Below are positions 10,688 through 22,862 of a stretch of 64,000 nt of DNA, piece by piece. Each line of letters begins with the position of its first letter. Within the stretch, counting starts at the first letter, position 1. The notes under the pieces are model-generated. The model saw only the letters and a program-made list of their open reading frames with translations. It had not been told where the DNA came from and ran no database searches. Position numbers and translations under genes: made by a program. Source of the DNA: Apium graveolens (lineage: Eukaryota > Streptophyta > Magnoliopsida > Apiales > Apiaceae); assembly GCF_009905375.1 (NCBI RefSeq), contig NC_133650.1:144716476-144780475 (forward strand). The letters are read 5' to 3'.

Positions 10688-11318
10688 TCAACAACGCCTA
10701 GGGTGCATTGTCCCGAGCCATTGTTAGAAGTATGGCTCCTAGGCGTGGATCAACAACGCCCAGGAAGCATCAGTCTTCAACAACGCCCAGGGTGCATTGT
10801 CTCGAGCCATTGTTAGAAGTATGGCTCCTAGGCGTGGCTCAACAACGCCCAGGAAGCATCAGTCTTCAACAACGCCCAGGGTGCATTGTCCCGAGCCATT
10901 GTTAGAAGTATGGTTCCTAGGCGTGGATCAACAACGCCCAGGAAGCATTAGCCTTTAACAACGCCCAGAGTGTATGTCTCCTAGGCGTGGTGCTAAACCT
11001 GTCTCCTAGGCGTGGGTGCACAACGCCTAGGATCTATGAACGCATCAGCCTTCAACAACGCCTAGGGTGCATTGTCCCGAGCCATTGTTAGAAGTATGGC
11101 TCCTAGGCGTGGATCAACAACGCCCAGGAAGCATCAGCCTCCAACAACGCCCAGGACGCAAGTTTCCTAGACGTTGTTAGGAAATTGTCTCCTAGGCGTG
11201 GATCAACAACGCCCAGGAAGCATCAGCCTCCAACAACGCCCAGGACGCAAGTTTCCTAGACGTTGTTAGGAAACTGTCTCCTAGGCATGGATCAACAACG
11301 CCTAGGATGTATTGAGCA
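10688..11318. repeat. 89-bp tandem array in the Tat 3' region
   Basis: Seven units start at 10688, 10777, 10866, 10955, 11052, 11141 and 11230. Spacing is 89 bp except for one 97-bp degenerate unit. Each contains CAACAACGCCCAGG and TCCTAGGCGTGG; ACGCCTAGG and CCTAGGCGT are reverse complements, so each unit can fold into a hairpin. The array is GC-rich beside AT-rich surroundings. Unstable tandem repeats in the 3' region are known for Tat/Ogre elements and can seed satellite DNA. Confidence 0.93.
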
Positions 11319-11354
11319 TCAAAAGTTCTATTTTTCTGATTATTTAATTAGAAA

Positions 11355-11826
11355 AATGGGCCAAATAGAGAAAATTAAGGAAAAAACCCAGAAGTTAAGG
11401 CAAAAATCCAAAAAATTAAGGATAAATCCCAGAAATTAAGGGAAAAATCCAGAAAATTAAGGGAAAAATCCAGAAAATTAAGGAAAAAATCCAGAAATTA
11501 AGGGAAAAATCTAGAAAATTAAGGATAAATCCCAGAAATTAAGGGAAAATTCCAGAAAATTAAGGATAAATCCCAGAAATTAAGGGAAAAATCCAGAAAA
11601 TTAAGGATAAATCCCAGAAATTAAGGGAAAATCCAGAAAATTAAGGATAAATCCCAGAAATTAAGGGAAAAATCCAGAAAATTAAGGATAAATCCCAGAA
11701 ATTAAGGGAAAAATCCAGAAAATTAAGGGAAAAATCCAGAAAATTAAGGAAAAAATCCAGAAAATTAAGGATAAATCCCAGAAATTAAGAAAATTAAGGA
11801 CAAATTCTAGAAAATTAAGGGAAAAA
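11355..11826. repeat. A-rich ~40-bp minisatellite in the Tat 3' region
   Basis: About twelve alternating ~20-bp half-units, of the kinds AATTAAGGATAAATCCCAG and AATTAAGGGAAAAATCCAG, make a higher-order period of about 40 bp (for example AAGGATAAAT at 11521 and 11562). It is a second tandem repeat, unrelated to the 89-bp array, directly upstream of the 3' LTR. Open frames through it are low-complexity artefacts. Confidence 0.9.
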
Positions 11827-11954
11827 TTCCTGGAAATTCCTGAATAAAAGGAACAATCGTTGTAAACGTGTAGGTCGCTCCACACTTTACGCAGAAATGA
11901 AACCCTGTAAGGGAATGAATAGACTTAACTTCTGCGAAACTTAATCAATGTTTC

Positions 11955-11973
11955 CCAAAAGTTGGGGGGCAAA
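11955..11973 (+). other. Polypurine tract of the Tat element
   Basis: CAAAAGTTGGGGGGCAAA lies directly against the 3' LTR start at 11974 and would be the plus-strand primer after RNase H cleavage. Confidence 0.8.
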
Positions 11974-12545
11974 TGATAGGGATAAATAAATCCTGATTGT
12001 ATAATTAAATATTGTAAGGTGTGGGCTGCTAGGCCCAATAAGAAGATGTATGACATTCAGACCAAAAAGGTCAACACATTGATCAGACCTGATGGACCAG
12101 ATCAGGCCTGATGGAACAAAGAAGGCCCAAAAGCCCTGATTATTTATTAATTTCGTAATTAATAAATAAGGGAGGAAAACAGCTATTAAGATAAGTCCTA
12201 GTGGGAATATAAATCCTTGTAGATTGGCCTCCAAGGAACCTCATGAGATAAGGAGTCAGCTTCCTACTTCCTAGGACTCCTAAGTCTATCCTAATTCGGA
12301 GACTTGGCCACTAAGTCTCCTATGCCAAGTCCAATTCAAGGACTCTCACACCTATATAAGGGGCTTCACCCCACAGATCAGAACTACGTTTTTGGCTTGA
12401 TTCTCTAATTCACAGAGATACGCAGGCATCTCGTAAAGGCAGAATTAAGCTACGAAACACGAGAGCAGCCATTAAAGGCCTTGAGCTCCCGAATCTTAGT
12501 AATAAATACAGCAAATAATAACCTTAGTTTTTTTTATCCATAACA
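11974..12545 (+). repeat. 3' LTR of the Tat element
   Basis: 572 bp, pairing with 1738-2308. Differences cluster around 12297-12312, 12421-12426 and the four bases near 12474; the T run before the end is one base longer. Its right edge is followed by the duplication AGGAG at 12546-12550. Confidence 0.93.
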
Positions 12546-13554
12546 AGGAGAATGTGGCGAGAAGACCTAGGAGCATAAATACAACCAAGGCAAAGAGGAT
12601 CTAGTTATTCTTGTGATTTTTTGTTTTATGTTGTAATCTTGGATGCTAGTTTTCTTGTTTGTTGAACCTATACTCTTGTTTAACGTACTTTGATTAATTA
12701 TTCAGTTTTATAAAGACTTAGTTTATTATACCATGCTTTCATCGGAACCCACGGTGATGATAAGTTCGGTTATGGGCTAATCGTTATCATGGGGTTCTAG
12801 CGGATTTACTTATGGATTTCAATAGTTAATATGTTTTGATACCTAAGTGTGTGGTGATTGTATGATATCCTAGTATTGGTTGTGCTTATTGGTCTTATGA
12901 GTGTCACAAACTTATAAGATAGCGTGTTAATCTCTATTAAAGCGAATTGAATATAGTGGTTTAGAACTTGCCATGCTAGCATAGGTTCATGTATTTGATA
13001 TGCATGATTCGTAGGTAATTTTAACCATCTTACTTGCTCTGTGTAACCACAATAGATAACTTGTGCATTAAACCGTTATGTTGTCAAATTCTATAGACAT
13101 ATAGGGTCTCAACATAATTGGTATCTATTCAGCTTTTATCTCGTTTTTGGATGTATGATAGTAGGGTATTCGTACAACGAAAGTTGGAGCTTACTAGTTT
13201 CGTGTTGTCTGATTAGTGTCATCACCATTGCATGCTAATGATAAGAATAAAAAGGCTATTGAATGAAGTAATAATGAAGTTAGAATCACATGTTTGTGTG
13301 TTATATAAGTAAATCAACCTTTTAATCTCTTAGTTAATTGCATGTTAGTTAATAATCTTAGTTATAAACAATCTCAACTTATTATCATCTTAGCATTGAA
13401 TAATAACCATACCATCGTTGCATAAGCATATTAATTGAAATTAACTTAAATCAGTCTCTGTGGGAATGAACTAGAATTAATTCTATATTATTTGCGAACA
13501 CGTATACTTGCGTGAATATTAACGCGTGTTTTCGTCCTAACAAATACTCTGATA

Positions 13555-13917
13555 TTAACACTTCGATTGTTTATTATGCCTAGACTCCACTGACTTGTCC
13601 AATATGAAGTTGTACAAATCAGCAGCTGGATCGTCACAAGTTGATTTTATCATCCAATTTGCGACATTGTTCAGGTCCACAAATTTGTTCTTTATCAAGA
13701 AAGCGATCATCGTCTTTGTATTTAGTACTTGCACCACACAGCTCTTCAGTCATCTTGTCACGTAGTGAGTCAAATTTATTAAATGTATTCATCAGTGAGT
13801 GTAACTCAGCCTGCGTGAGAGAAGTTGACATATTATTGAAACCAATTTTAAACATGAGAAATTTACTGCATCATTTGAAAGTTGCGTTGATGAATGTTAT
13901 ATCCATGATAAGCTGCA
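13555..13917 (-). pseudogene. 3' remnant of the decayed multi-exon gene
   Basis: After a GCAG acceptor at about 13917 the minus strand reads a segment like the exon at 36268-36360 (MDITFINATF versus MTIMNATF). A stop follows, then a fragment MSTSLTQAELHSLMNTFNKFDSLRDKMTEEL..., possibly entered by a second acceptor. A frame change then gives a C-terminal piece, NNVANWMIKSTCDDPAADLY. The match to the short exons of the 36-37 kb block suggests it is the far end of the same gene. Frameshifts and stops mark it as decayed. No database identity can be given. Confidence 0.45.
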
Positions 13918-15990
13918 TATTAAGAAAAAAATTATAATATACATTTACATGTCATATGTTTTTAAAAAGTTTAAAAGTGCTATTTTTTTTTTAAAATGTC
14001 ATCTTCCATATATAGGTAGGATTGATAATTATATTATGCATTTATAGAATAGAAGATATAGTAAGTATTAATTTGTTTTAAAGGTATGTCTCTTAAACAT
14101 ACAAGCATGTCTCAGACACAATTGGTTTATATTTTGTGATTAGATTCTGTTACGTTATTTGGCATATTAATGTAAACCGTGTTCTTTTACTTGATTGTAT
14201 TCTATTAAATTGATATTGATAAAATGTTTATCACTAATAAGCTACATTTATAAAATAAAGATTTAAGGTGGGATTGATTAGTATAAGCCAATATTAATTT
14301 ACTTATTGAATAAGGTCGGATTCATTATTAAATACTAATTTGGATTCTCTAATAATCAAGTATCCCCGTAATGGATCATTTCATTATACTAATCATATTC
14401 ACGTTCTCTAATTTTTAGATTACACTTGTATATACATTTTTTTGGATTCTCTTAATGTTCATTTGGTATATCATTGTAATTTCATTTACACATTTGGATT
14501 CTCTAAATAAACTTTTCTAAATAATGAATGCTACAATCATATCTAGTCAAACGTGTTACATTTGTTTAGTATATAATAGAAGTTATAGAATAAAAGATAT
14601 AGTTGATAATCATAAGGTATATAATTATTGGATTATGTGACGTGTATGGATTCTATAATCTTTATCAATCAATGTATTTTACAAAGATCTTATACATTAA
14701 TAAAGACGAATTTTGATTCCCTTGGAATTATTTATCGGCGGAATGGGAAATTTCATTATCATAATCATTGTCACATTCTTGCTCATATGACTATACAATC
14801 ACTAACAGTCAAACGTGTTACATTTGTTAATATTAATTTTTTGTAACTTAACTTTTTTAATTTATTTCTTCTTAAAAACTGGTATGTTTTAATTAATATT
14901 GTAGTTATCTATGATTTGTATGTAATTGTATGTTTACTTATACCTTGTATTCTTTTGTTTAATACTGATTTTGATATATACTAATTTTTGAAATCCATTT
15001 AACTATATAATTCCACAAATGATAACTTACATCATTGTAGTCATAATTGGATTCCCTTAAGCTCGTATTATTGTAAATATTTTTTAATTTACCTTAAAAA
15101 ATTGTTTCGCTTTGATAGTCTGCATGTCAACTAGTATCTAACTAAACTGAGTCTGCTACAACGACAACCATATCTGTTCAAAAGGTGGTATTCAATATGA
15201 TATACTAAAATGGATTCCCTTATACATTGTCATACTCCCTGGTGCTTAAGGGAAATATTGCATATTAGAGTGGATTCTTTATTCAGTGAGATTCCCATGA
15301 TAATATATAGGTGTTTTATGTTGATTTAAAATTTGTATATAATTACATATTCACTTACAAATCTGCATTCTAAAATTATCCTTTACTAAATCATGATTGC
15401 TACAATCACATCTCGTCAAATTTGTTAAATTTGTTAATCTTGATTTGAACTTATATAACTTTATTTTATCCATTACCTTTTCAAACATTGGTATGTACTA
15501 ATTAACATTCTATTATATAATCACGTATAAATTTGGATCCTTATATTTAAGGGTACATACTAATTAGATTCTACAACTATGTGATTCCCACATTGATAAC
15601 TTCATTATTGCTAGTCAAAATTGAATTCTATTAAGATCAGATCCCTTTATAAGTTTGAGTAACCTCATAATTATCACGTTGTAAAGTAATTTTGTAAAAA
15701 ACTAGGCACTTTAGGATTCTTTAATTATACTTTATTAAAATTTTAAAATATTACCATCTTACTCTATTTGACCTATGTTGTGTTAATAATTATCTTATTC
15801 ATATTAATAACATAAGGTAAATTAATAAATTATATTGCATCTGACTATAATAACACAATTTTATTATGCTACGCAACTATATTATAATCTTTCATATTTG
15901 GATCTGCTTTGCTTATCATCATGTCGTAAAGTATTGTTTCACTAAACTATAAACAATAGGATTCTCTTATACATATATACACTTTATTAA
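13918..15990. repeat. Left part of an interrupted AT-rich tandem array
   Basis: AT-rich sequence in which blocks recur: TCAAACGTGTTACATTTGTT (near 14550 and 14813, with a variant near 15416) and GTCGTAAAGTATTGTTTCAC (15926). The same blocks recur at ~1-kb spacing at 33.4-36.3 kb. The array breaks exactly at the chromovirus insertion: ATTAA at 15986-15990 is duplicated at 33409-33413, and the repeat resumes in register. No continuous coding frame is present. Confidence 0.75.
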
Positions 15991-18900
15991 TGTCACGCCC
16001 CGACTTAACAATATATATTATACAAATTATTACAATAGCTAACAAAAGAAACTAAATACATCTGAATCCAAGATCTTACAGTTTAGGGTTTGGAACAGCC
16101 CAACACTATTAACTATTACAACCTGATTTTTAATATCGAGTCCTCACACAAACCGATCACTTAATCTACCTGAGCTCGAACATACGCATCGGCGTCACAA
16201 GTTTTACGCACTGTCTGCTTGAATCTAACCATATCTGCTAGCTGTAATATCAGGGTGAAAGCAAGTAGTGAGCCAAATGCTCAACAAGTTCTATACAAAA
16301 CAATACACAGATCAACATAAAGGAATTAACAATGTGAAGGAAGAGCTAATAATAACAAGGGATAAACTTTTGGGTGAAGGCATCATTTATTTGTAACAAA
16401 ACCATTCAAAACCATTTCTTTATCAAAAACCATTTTATGGCGCTACGGATTACAGCCGGTGATCAGCCGCGAAGTAATCCCGAACCTCGCTGGGTTCTGG
16501 AACATTAATGGGATCCCTAGATAACTTTTAAGCCTACAAATTAAGAGTGGAAAGGACTTGCGTCTCAGTCCAGATCCAATATCTAAAGAAAATTATATGT
16601 CCCCCTTTGGGACTGAAAATCAAATTCTAACTTTTATTTTATTAAACACTGATGCTAAATGACGGTTAATTTCTTAAATAGTGAGCATCTTTATCAAGGG
16701 TTCTAGATCAACCTTGAAGGACAGGGAATAGTTCCACTAAATTTCAAGGCCATGATCAACTAGACTATACTTTATCAAGGGAATCGCAAGGTTTATATAT
16801 ACAAGGATTTCGACAAGGAGATTTAGCAAGGTTATTGGATAGTATGAAGGAACAAAGTCAAACTAAGTCTAAGGCAATGGTTCCAGATAAGACATAGGTA
16901 TTAAAATATAAAGAAGGTGATCATTAATGGTTCCAGATAAGATTTAGGTATTAAAATATAGAGAAAGTGAGCATCAGCTCAAGTTACAACAGAGTATCAT
17001 GCTTTAGGGTAAGGATAGGGTTATCGAAGAATTATGAACAATCGTTAAGGAACAACTGACTTTTAGGTATCAAGACAAGGTTACTGGGTATAACTTGCAC
17101 CTGGTTCAACATCATAATTACTTTGGTATATTAGCATGGTATGACTTTCGATTTACTTGCATAGCAATCTTCAAGTAAAGTTTAACTACTTGCAACAAAT
17201 ACTAGAGGGTTCATGTCATTTTCATATAATACAAAGATAGATTTGAAACCACTTGGTTCATGTATATCAAGGTGAATTAGAATACTCACATTATATATAA
17301 GAACTAGTTATCGCACACTTGCAGTGTAAACAAAAAGAGAGGTTGAATCACTTGCCTTGAGAAAGGCTTGACTTGACTGGAAGGTAGAAGCAACTGGAAG
17401 CTTTACTCAACTTTAATGGCAGGTTTACCCTCGTCTCGAGATCCTACACGATTAATAATAACCTCATTATAATATGTTCTCCAATTCCTATTAACCCTGA
17501 CTTGGGCCTTTCACTCTACTGGCTTTAAGCTATATTTCAGCTATGGTGGTCAACCAAATCTTCACTCATATGTGTTCTAAAACTAAGTGATACGTGAATG
17601 TGCTCATTATAGTATATTTCAGGATGACATCTATGATTTCTTGGCTGCTTATGACACTTTTACACTTCAAGTTTCCTCTAAAACTTCTACACTAGACTAT
17701 TCTGATCATAAGTCAACTCCCAAACTTAGTTTTGCTCAAAAGCCTAGCTTGGGCCTCCCTAGGCCTAAGCTTAAAGTCCATATTTCCCCTATTTTCTGGG
17801 CAGAAAAGGGTTCTGATTTGAACTATCTTATGACACATGATTTTAATTCAAATCCTATGAACTATGGCTGGAAAAACTCCTCTGACACTCCCTCTAACTA
17901 AGGTCCAACAGGGCCTAATGAGGGCCTACCTATGACATGGTCAAAACTTCCCATTTCTAAGTTGTAACAAAGATGTCCCCTGCTGGACAGATTTTGTGTT
18001 TCCACTTGTGCACCTAACCAAATGACTTACAAACCTCTAACAAACACCTAAAACCTAATGTATACTCCTAGTGCTAGCTTCTGGTGTCTTGGGCCTCAAA
18101 GTGCACAACAATGACAAGGTCAAAGCTCACTCTAAACCTCATGGTACCAAACTGATTTTCTGCAGAATCTAATGCTCTCCTTTCACCATGATTCTTATTT
18201 GACGAACTCAACCAAACATTAACTAAAAACCCAAACCAAACCTCAACCAAGGGGATCTACTAAACTAACTCTCCTACACTCAATTTTGGCTTAGTGGAGA
18301 TCACCCTTACCTAAGGTGCAATATAGCAAAAACAAAAGTTAACACACTACACTAATTACAAGTCATCAAATTTTCGAAAACAACAACTTATATCCTTTAT
18401 ATATATATTCGAATTAAAATCACATATCAAGGAGCACAAATACAAAATCAATATCTTAACTCAACTTAAATTAAATCCTATTAACAATTATCAATCCAAA
18501 TGATCAAGAACTTTCAAAAATCATGAGTTGATTCCATGCATGCATGCCTTCGAATTTTACAAGCCAAAATCATATGATTTCCATAATAAATTTTATCATA
18601 AAATCAACATGCAAGACTAACATAGACTATAACTAAATAATCACTTAGCATGCAAAGGGTTTTATCAAGTTTTTACTACAAAATTCATGTTATTATCATA
18701 AAAACACACAAAAATTGAACAAGGCAACAAAACACCATCCATTCGGCTTCTAACAAGTCATGGCCGGATGGATTAGGGTGAAAACAACATTTGCATAAGT
18801 GTAACACACTCATGTCTAGCCATTCTCATCCCTATGATAATATAACTCATGGTGAAAACCTTAGATTCACAAGAATCAAAGGTGTTCACTTTGAGTTTAA

Positions 18901-19723
18901 CAAAACACCACCATGCAAGGTCAAAACATAGGTTTTTCACTCTAAACTTTTTGGATTATGAAAGATCAAGATATAGGAAGTAACATTTACTTGAATGGAA
19001 GATAGATGCTTGAATGAAAAATGAAGAAAAAGAGGGGGTGGGGCTTCAGCTATGGGAAGGCCGAGAGGGAGGAGCCGAGAAGGGGAGGGAGGAGAAAAGG
19101 GGAGGGTGAAGTGGTGGAGTGAAAATGAAGTGATCATGATACTTGTGCTTGTTTTTATGCTTTTGATTTGACTAAATATGAGTGTAATTAGTAATTGACA
19201 AGAGTAACCTTCTAGCAAAAGTTGGGTAAATTTGCATGCAAGGACAAAGAGGTAATTTGGCTAGTAAAATGAGAGTTAGTGGGGTTGGAATTGTCTTTTT
19301 AGCCCTTTAAGTTGAATTGGTGGGTATTTACATGCAAGGTTATTCATGTAAATTGTTAATTAATAAACAACTAATTTTCAAAGATTTACTTTTATAAAAT
19401 AAAATAAAAATTCAAAAATTATAAAAATTGTACCATAAAATAACTTGGATTTTTAGAAATTTTATGAGATCAATTTTGTGATTTGTGAACGAAATAATTT
19501 TTAAAAGATAATTTTCCATGGTAAAGAATATTCTTTATAAGTCAAAAATAAGAGCAATTAATAAAACTTTCACTTTGAAAAAAAAATTCATATTTTAAAT
19601 AAAGCAATTTATAATGCAGCAAATTCCATTCACGCAAATGTACAATCAATAAGTATATTTATAATCGACTCTAATATTATACAGAGTTCACAATTAATAT
19701 TACACAAAATGTCGGTCGTAACA
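15991..19723 (-). repeat. 3' LTR of the Tekay-like element
   Basis: 3733 bp. It is 268 bp shorter than its partner because it lacks the segment seen at 30898-31166 in the right LTR (junction at 17480/17481). A 104-codon plus-strand frame at 17587-17901 is open in both LTRs but shows no sign of selection. A purine-rich block lies at 19018-19125. Confidence 0.92.
16261..16288. promoter_or_regulatory. Recurrent LTR motif with TGAGC/GCTCA arms
   Basis: GCAAGTAGTGAGCCAAATGC followed by TCAACAAG can form a short TGAGC/GCTCA hairpin about 270 bp from the U5 end. The same arrangement is found at 29678-29705 (partner LTR), 56483-56513, 58009-58033, 58833-58857, 45671-45696 and, weaker, 23168-23196, all in chromovirus-type LTRs. 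By position it should lie in the transcribed leader. Role unknown. Confidence 0.5.
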
Positions 19724-20177
19724 TCCTCTCCCCCGTAAAGGATTCTATCCTCAGAATGTAAGGGAACAAATGAGGATACCGGTAACGCATATCAGACTCT
19801 AACTCCCAAGTTGACTCTTCGACCTTGGGGTTCCTCCAAAGTACTTTTACTAACTTCACCGACTTATTTCTAAGACTCTTTGCTTGCCAGTAGAGTCTTT
19901 TGACAGGTTGCTCCACAAATGACAGGTCTGCCTGAATTTCTATAGGTTCATATTCTATCACATGGTTATCATCAGGATTGTACTTCTTAAGTAATGACAT
20001 ATGAAACACATTATGCACATGCTGATACTGAGGCGGTAAGGCTAACTCATAAGCCACCTTCCCCACTTGACTCAAAATTTCAAAAGGACCAATATATCTA
20101 GGCGCTAACTTCCCTTTCTTACCAAATTCAGATAATCCTTTCCTCGGTGACACTTTCAGCAAAACGGCTTCACCCAC
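19677..20177 (-). pseudogene. Integrase C-terminus and chromodomain of the Tekay-like element
   Basis: It begins GEAVLLKVSPRKGL, then GKKGKLAPRYIGPFEIL and VFHMSLLKKY, the usual C-terminal block of chromovirus integrase. A chromodomain-like tail follows (SVKLVKVLWRNPKVEESTWE, then MRYRYPHLF). Chromodomains steer integration to chromatin marks, but this group's is truncated relative to HP1. The last ~15 codons run past the polypurine tract into the 3' LTR, so the natural stop is probably lost or shifted. Confidence 0.82.
19724..19737 (-). other. Polypurine tract of the Tekay-like element
   Basis: On the minus strand ACGGGGGAGAGGA lies immediately before the 3' LTR start TGTTACGACC. It fixes the LTR boundary at 19723 and the orientation. 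Confidence 0.85.
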
Positions 20178-20362
20178 TTGGAATCCGACATCCTTACGCG
20201 CTGGATCTGCATACTTTTTTTCCTATCTTGAGCAACAAGTAACCTCTTCTAAATTAATTTGACTGTCTTATGCAATTCTTGTACCAATTTTGGGCCTAGA
20301 ATCTTTCCTTCTACCACTTCATCCCAATTAGTTGGTGATCTGCATTTCCGTCTGTATAAAGC

Positions 20363-20926
20363 TTAGTATGGTGGCATGCCAATACTGGAGTGATAGCTGT
20401 TATTATAGGAGAATTCTACCAATGGCAGGTGGTCGTCCCAACTTCCCGCAAATTCAATTGCACAACTACGCAACATGTCTTCGATTGTTTGAATTTTCCT
20501 TTCGCTTTGACCTTCTGTCTGCGGATGATACTCCGTACTCATGTTTAACTTCGTGCCAAGACTTTCTTGAAATTGCTTCCAGAATCTCGAGTTAAATTGG
20601 GGATCTCTGTCTGAAACTATCGATACGGGTACGCCATGTCTTAATACAATTTCACGCACATATAGATGGACCAATCTGTCCAATGAAGACTTCTCATAAA
20701 TTGGAAGAAAATGCGCCGATTTCGTAAGGCGATCAACTATAACCCATATAGCGTCATGTCCGGATTTTGTTCGCGGTAGTTCCACTATAAAGTCCATAGC
20801 AATGTTTTCCCATTTCCATTCTGGAATCTTTAGGGGCTGAATTAATCCGCTTGGTCTTTGATGTTCTGCCTTCACTTTCTGACAAGTATAACACTTCGCA
20901 ACCCATTTGGCCACTTCTCGCTTCAT
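20363..20926 (-). pseudogene. Integrase core of the Tekay-like element
   Basis: It begins in the zinc-binding domain ([20 protein letters not shown]) and continues through the core: MDFIVELP (Asp), VSDRDPQFNSRFW (Asp), YHPQTEGQSERKIQ (Glu), then WDDHLPLVEFSYNN. The catalytic D,D,E residues are all present. Frames are broken upstream (between 21011 and 20926) and downstream (near 20360 and 20220). It inserted the DNA copy into the chromosome, leaving the 5-bp ATTAA duplication. Confidence 0.88.
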
Positions 20927-21010
20927 ATTTGGCCACCAAAAGTTCTGCTTCTAGTCTTGATACATCTTTGTTCTTCCCGGATGGATTGAAAATCTTGAAT
21001 TGTGGGCTTC

Positions 21011-22510
21011 TTACAATATCTCATTCTTCAATTCAGGTACATGAGGGATCCAAATTCTTGAGGAGAACCTTAGTATACCTTGCTCATCCCTTTGAGTACC
21101 AATCTCTTCTCCGGTTAGCTGATTACTCCCCTGCTTCACTACTTCTTCCTGACATTTCTTTATCTTCCCCAATAATGTTGGCTGGAAAGTCATAGTACGA
21201 CAAACTTCTTCAACTATTCCCCAATCACAAAGTTCCAATTCAAATCTCTTAATCTCTTCAGACAATTTCTTTGGTATTGCTATCATATTCAATCTTTCCT
21301 TCCTACTTAAAGCATCAACTCCCACGTTTGCCTTTCCCGGATGATAATTTATCGAACAATCATAGTCCTTAATCAATTCCAACCATCTCCTTTGCCTCAT
21401 GTTGAGCTCCTTCTGAGTGAAAATATACTTTAAACTCTTGTGATCCGTGTAGATCTCACACTTTTCTCCGTAATGGTAATGTCTCCAAATCTTAAGTGCA
21501 AATATTATGGCTGTTAATTCCAAGTCATGCGTAGGATACTTTAATTCATGTGGTTTTAACTGTCTTGACACATACGTAATCACCTTATTATGTTGCATTA
21601 GCACACAATCCAGTCCTTTATGTGAAGCATCACTGAAAATCACAAAGTTTCCTTGATCATCTGGTAATACTAACACCGGAACTGTAACCAACCTCTGCTT
21701 CAACTCTTGAAAGCTATCCTCACATTCTGCATTCCATTTGAACTTTTGATTCTTCCTAGTCAACTTAGTCAATGGCGTGGCGATTTTCGAGAAATCTTTG
21801 ACAAATCTTCTATAATATCCCGCCAATCCTAGAAAACTTTGCACTTCCGTAGGTGTCTTTGTCCTCTCCCAACTCATAATCGCCTCAATTTTTGCCGGAT
21901 CTACTTTAACTCCTTCATTTCCAATAACATGTCCAAAAAATTGAACCTCTTTTAACCAAAACTCATATTTAGAAAACTTGGCATACAAATTCTCTTGTCG
22001 GAGTATCTCTAGTGATATCCATGGATGCTGCTTATGTTCTTCTTCCAACTTTGAATAGATAAGAATATCATCAATGAATACCACTACGAACTTGTCCAAA
22101 TATTTTTTAAATACTCGGTTCATCAGATCCATAAATGCTGCCGGAGCATTAGTCAACCTAAAAGGCATTATTAAGAATTCATAATGCCCGTATCTTGTCC
22201 TGAATGATGTATTTGGGATATCTTCTTCTTTGATCTTTAATTGATGGTATCCTAATCTTAAGTCAATCTTTGAAAAGCATTTTGCTCCTTTCAGCTGATC
22301 AAATAGGTCATCTTTTCTTGGTAGCGGGTATCGGTTCTTAATCGTCATCTTATTCAACTCCCGATAATCTATACATAACCTTATGCTTCCATCTTTCTTC
22401 TTTACGAACAGAACATGTGCTCCCCATGGCGATGTACTTGGCCGTATCACTCCTTTGTCCAACAATTCTTGTAGCTGGCTCACCAATGCTTTCATTTCTG
22501 CTGGTGCCAT
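21011..22510 (-). pseudogene. Reverse transcriptase and RNase H of the Tekay-like element
   Basis: 499 codons open. RT motifs are [34 protein letters not shown], the variant [14 protein letters not shown] (R where G is usual) and the active site FIDDILIYS. RNase H begins near [17 protein letters not shown] and runs to [16 protein letters not shown]. The region ends before the integrase zinc finger. An R for G in the MPFG motif and local frameshifts suggest early decay, though the catalytic Asp pair is kept. Confidence 0.9.
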
Positions 22511-22862
22511 CCTATATGGGGCCTTCGAAACTGGTTCCGTGCTGGAGCAAGGTTGATGTCAAACTCGATTTGTCGATCTGGCGGTAAACCTAGTAGTTCG
22601 TCTGAAAACACATCTGGAAATTTGTTGACTACGGAAATATCTTTTATGCTGAGGCTGTCTCTTTCTAAATCTACCACATAAGCTAGGAACGACTCGCAGC
22701 CTTTCTTAAGCAATTTCTTAGCCTGGATGATTGTAAGAAATAGTCGCTCTTGCCTCTGTCCCTTAATTACTACTTTCTCTCCACTCTCCGTCTTTAAGTA
22801 CACCTTCTTGGACTTACAATTTATCTGAGCATTATTCTTCCCTAACCAATCCATGCCTAAGA
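22492..22862 (-). pseudogene. Protease C-terminus and linker, downstream of the solo LTR
   Basis: Contains ILGMDWLGKNNAQINCKSKK, the conserved C-terminal protease block, then the linker to RT (FPDVFSDELLGLPPDRQIEF). The catalytic part of the same protease lies 4.2 kb away on the other side of the solo LTR; the TAAGA duplication at 22858-22862 and 27063-27067 marks the break. The frame overlaps and shifts into RT around 22500. Confidence 0.85.

Larger units (their letters stand above)
1738..12545 (+). mobile_element. Tat/Retand-like Ty3-gypsy LTR retrotransposon, full length
   Basis: A complete 10.8-kb element with TG...CA LTRs of 571 and 572 bp and a 5-bp target duplication AGGAG at 1733-1737 and 12546-12550. 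The order is 5' LTR, primer-binding site, gag, protease, RT, RNase H, second archaeal-type RNase H, integrase, antisense gene, tandem repeats, polypurine tract, 3' LTR. The second RNase H and the antisense ORF after pol are hallmarks of the Tat lineage. By hand alignment the LTRs differ at about 11 positions plus one T-run length change, about 2%, making it the youngest large insertion here. It is broken for self-mobilisation: frameshifts near 2700 and 7275 and in-frame stops at 4046 and 4652. Confidence 0.93.
1286..13542 (+). mobile_element. Athila-like 3' LTR, split by a Tat element
   Basis: The LTR begins TGTTAAGTGG at 1286, just after the polypurine tract, and ends CCTAACA at 13542, giving TGTTA...TAACA termini. 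The Tat element at 1738-12545 interrupts it; the LTR itself is 1286-1737 plus 12551-13542, about 1.44 kb, a normal size for Athila. The 5' LTR and left target duplication are outside the window; the right duplication would be AATAC at 13543-13547. It must be older than the Tat insertion inside it. Confidence 0.72.

Noticed and set aside
10688..11318. CRISPR-like array, because of regular repeats
   Set aside because: Units are contiguous 89-bp tandem copies without unique spacers, inside a plant retrotransposon.
11682..11885. Minus-strand frame with repeated FWIFPLI
   Set aside because: Low-complexity translation of the ~40-bp minisatellite.
17587..17901. 104-codon plus-strand frame open in both LTRs of the 17-kb chromovirus (also 31272-31586)
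   Set aside because: The two copies differ by about seven replacement and four silent changes, close to neutral expectation, so no sign of protein selection; the frame is antisense to the element and no domain is recognisable.
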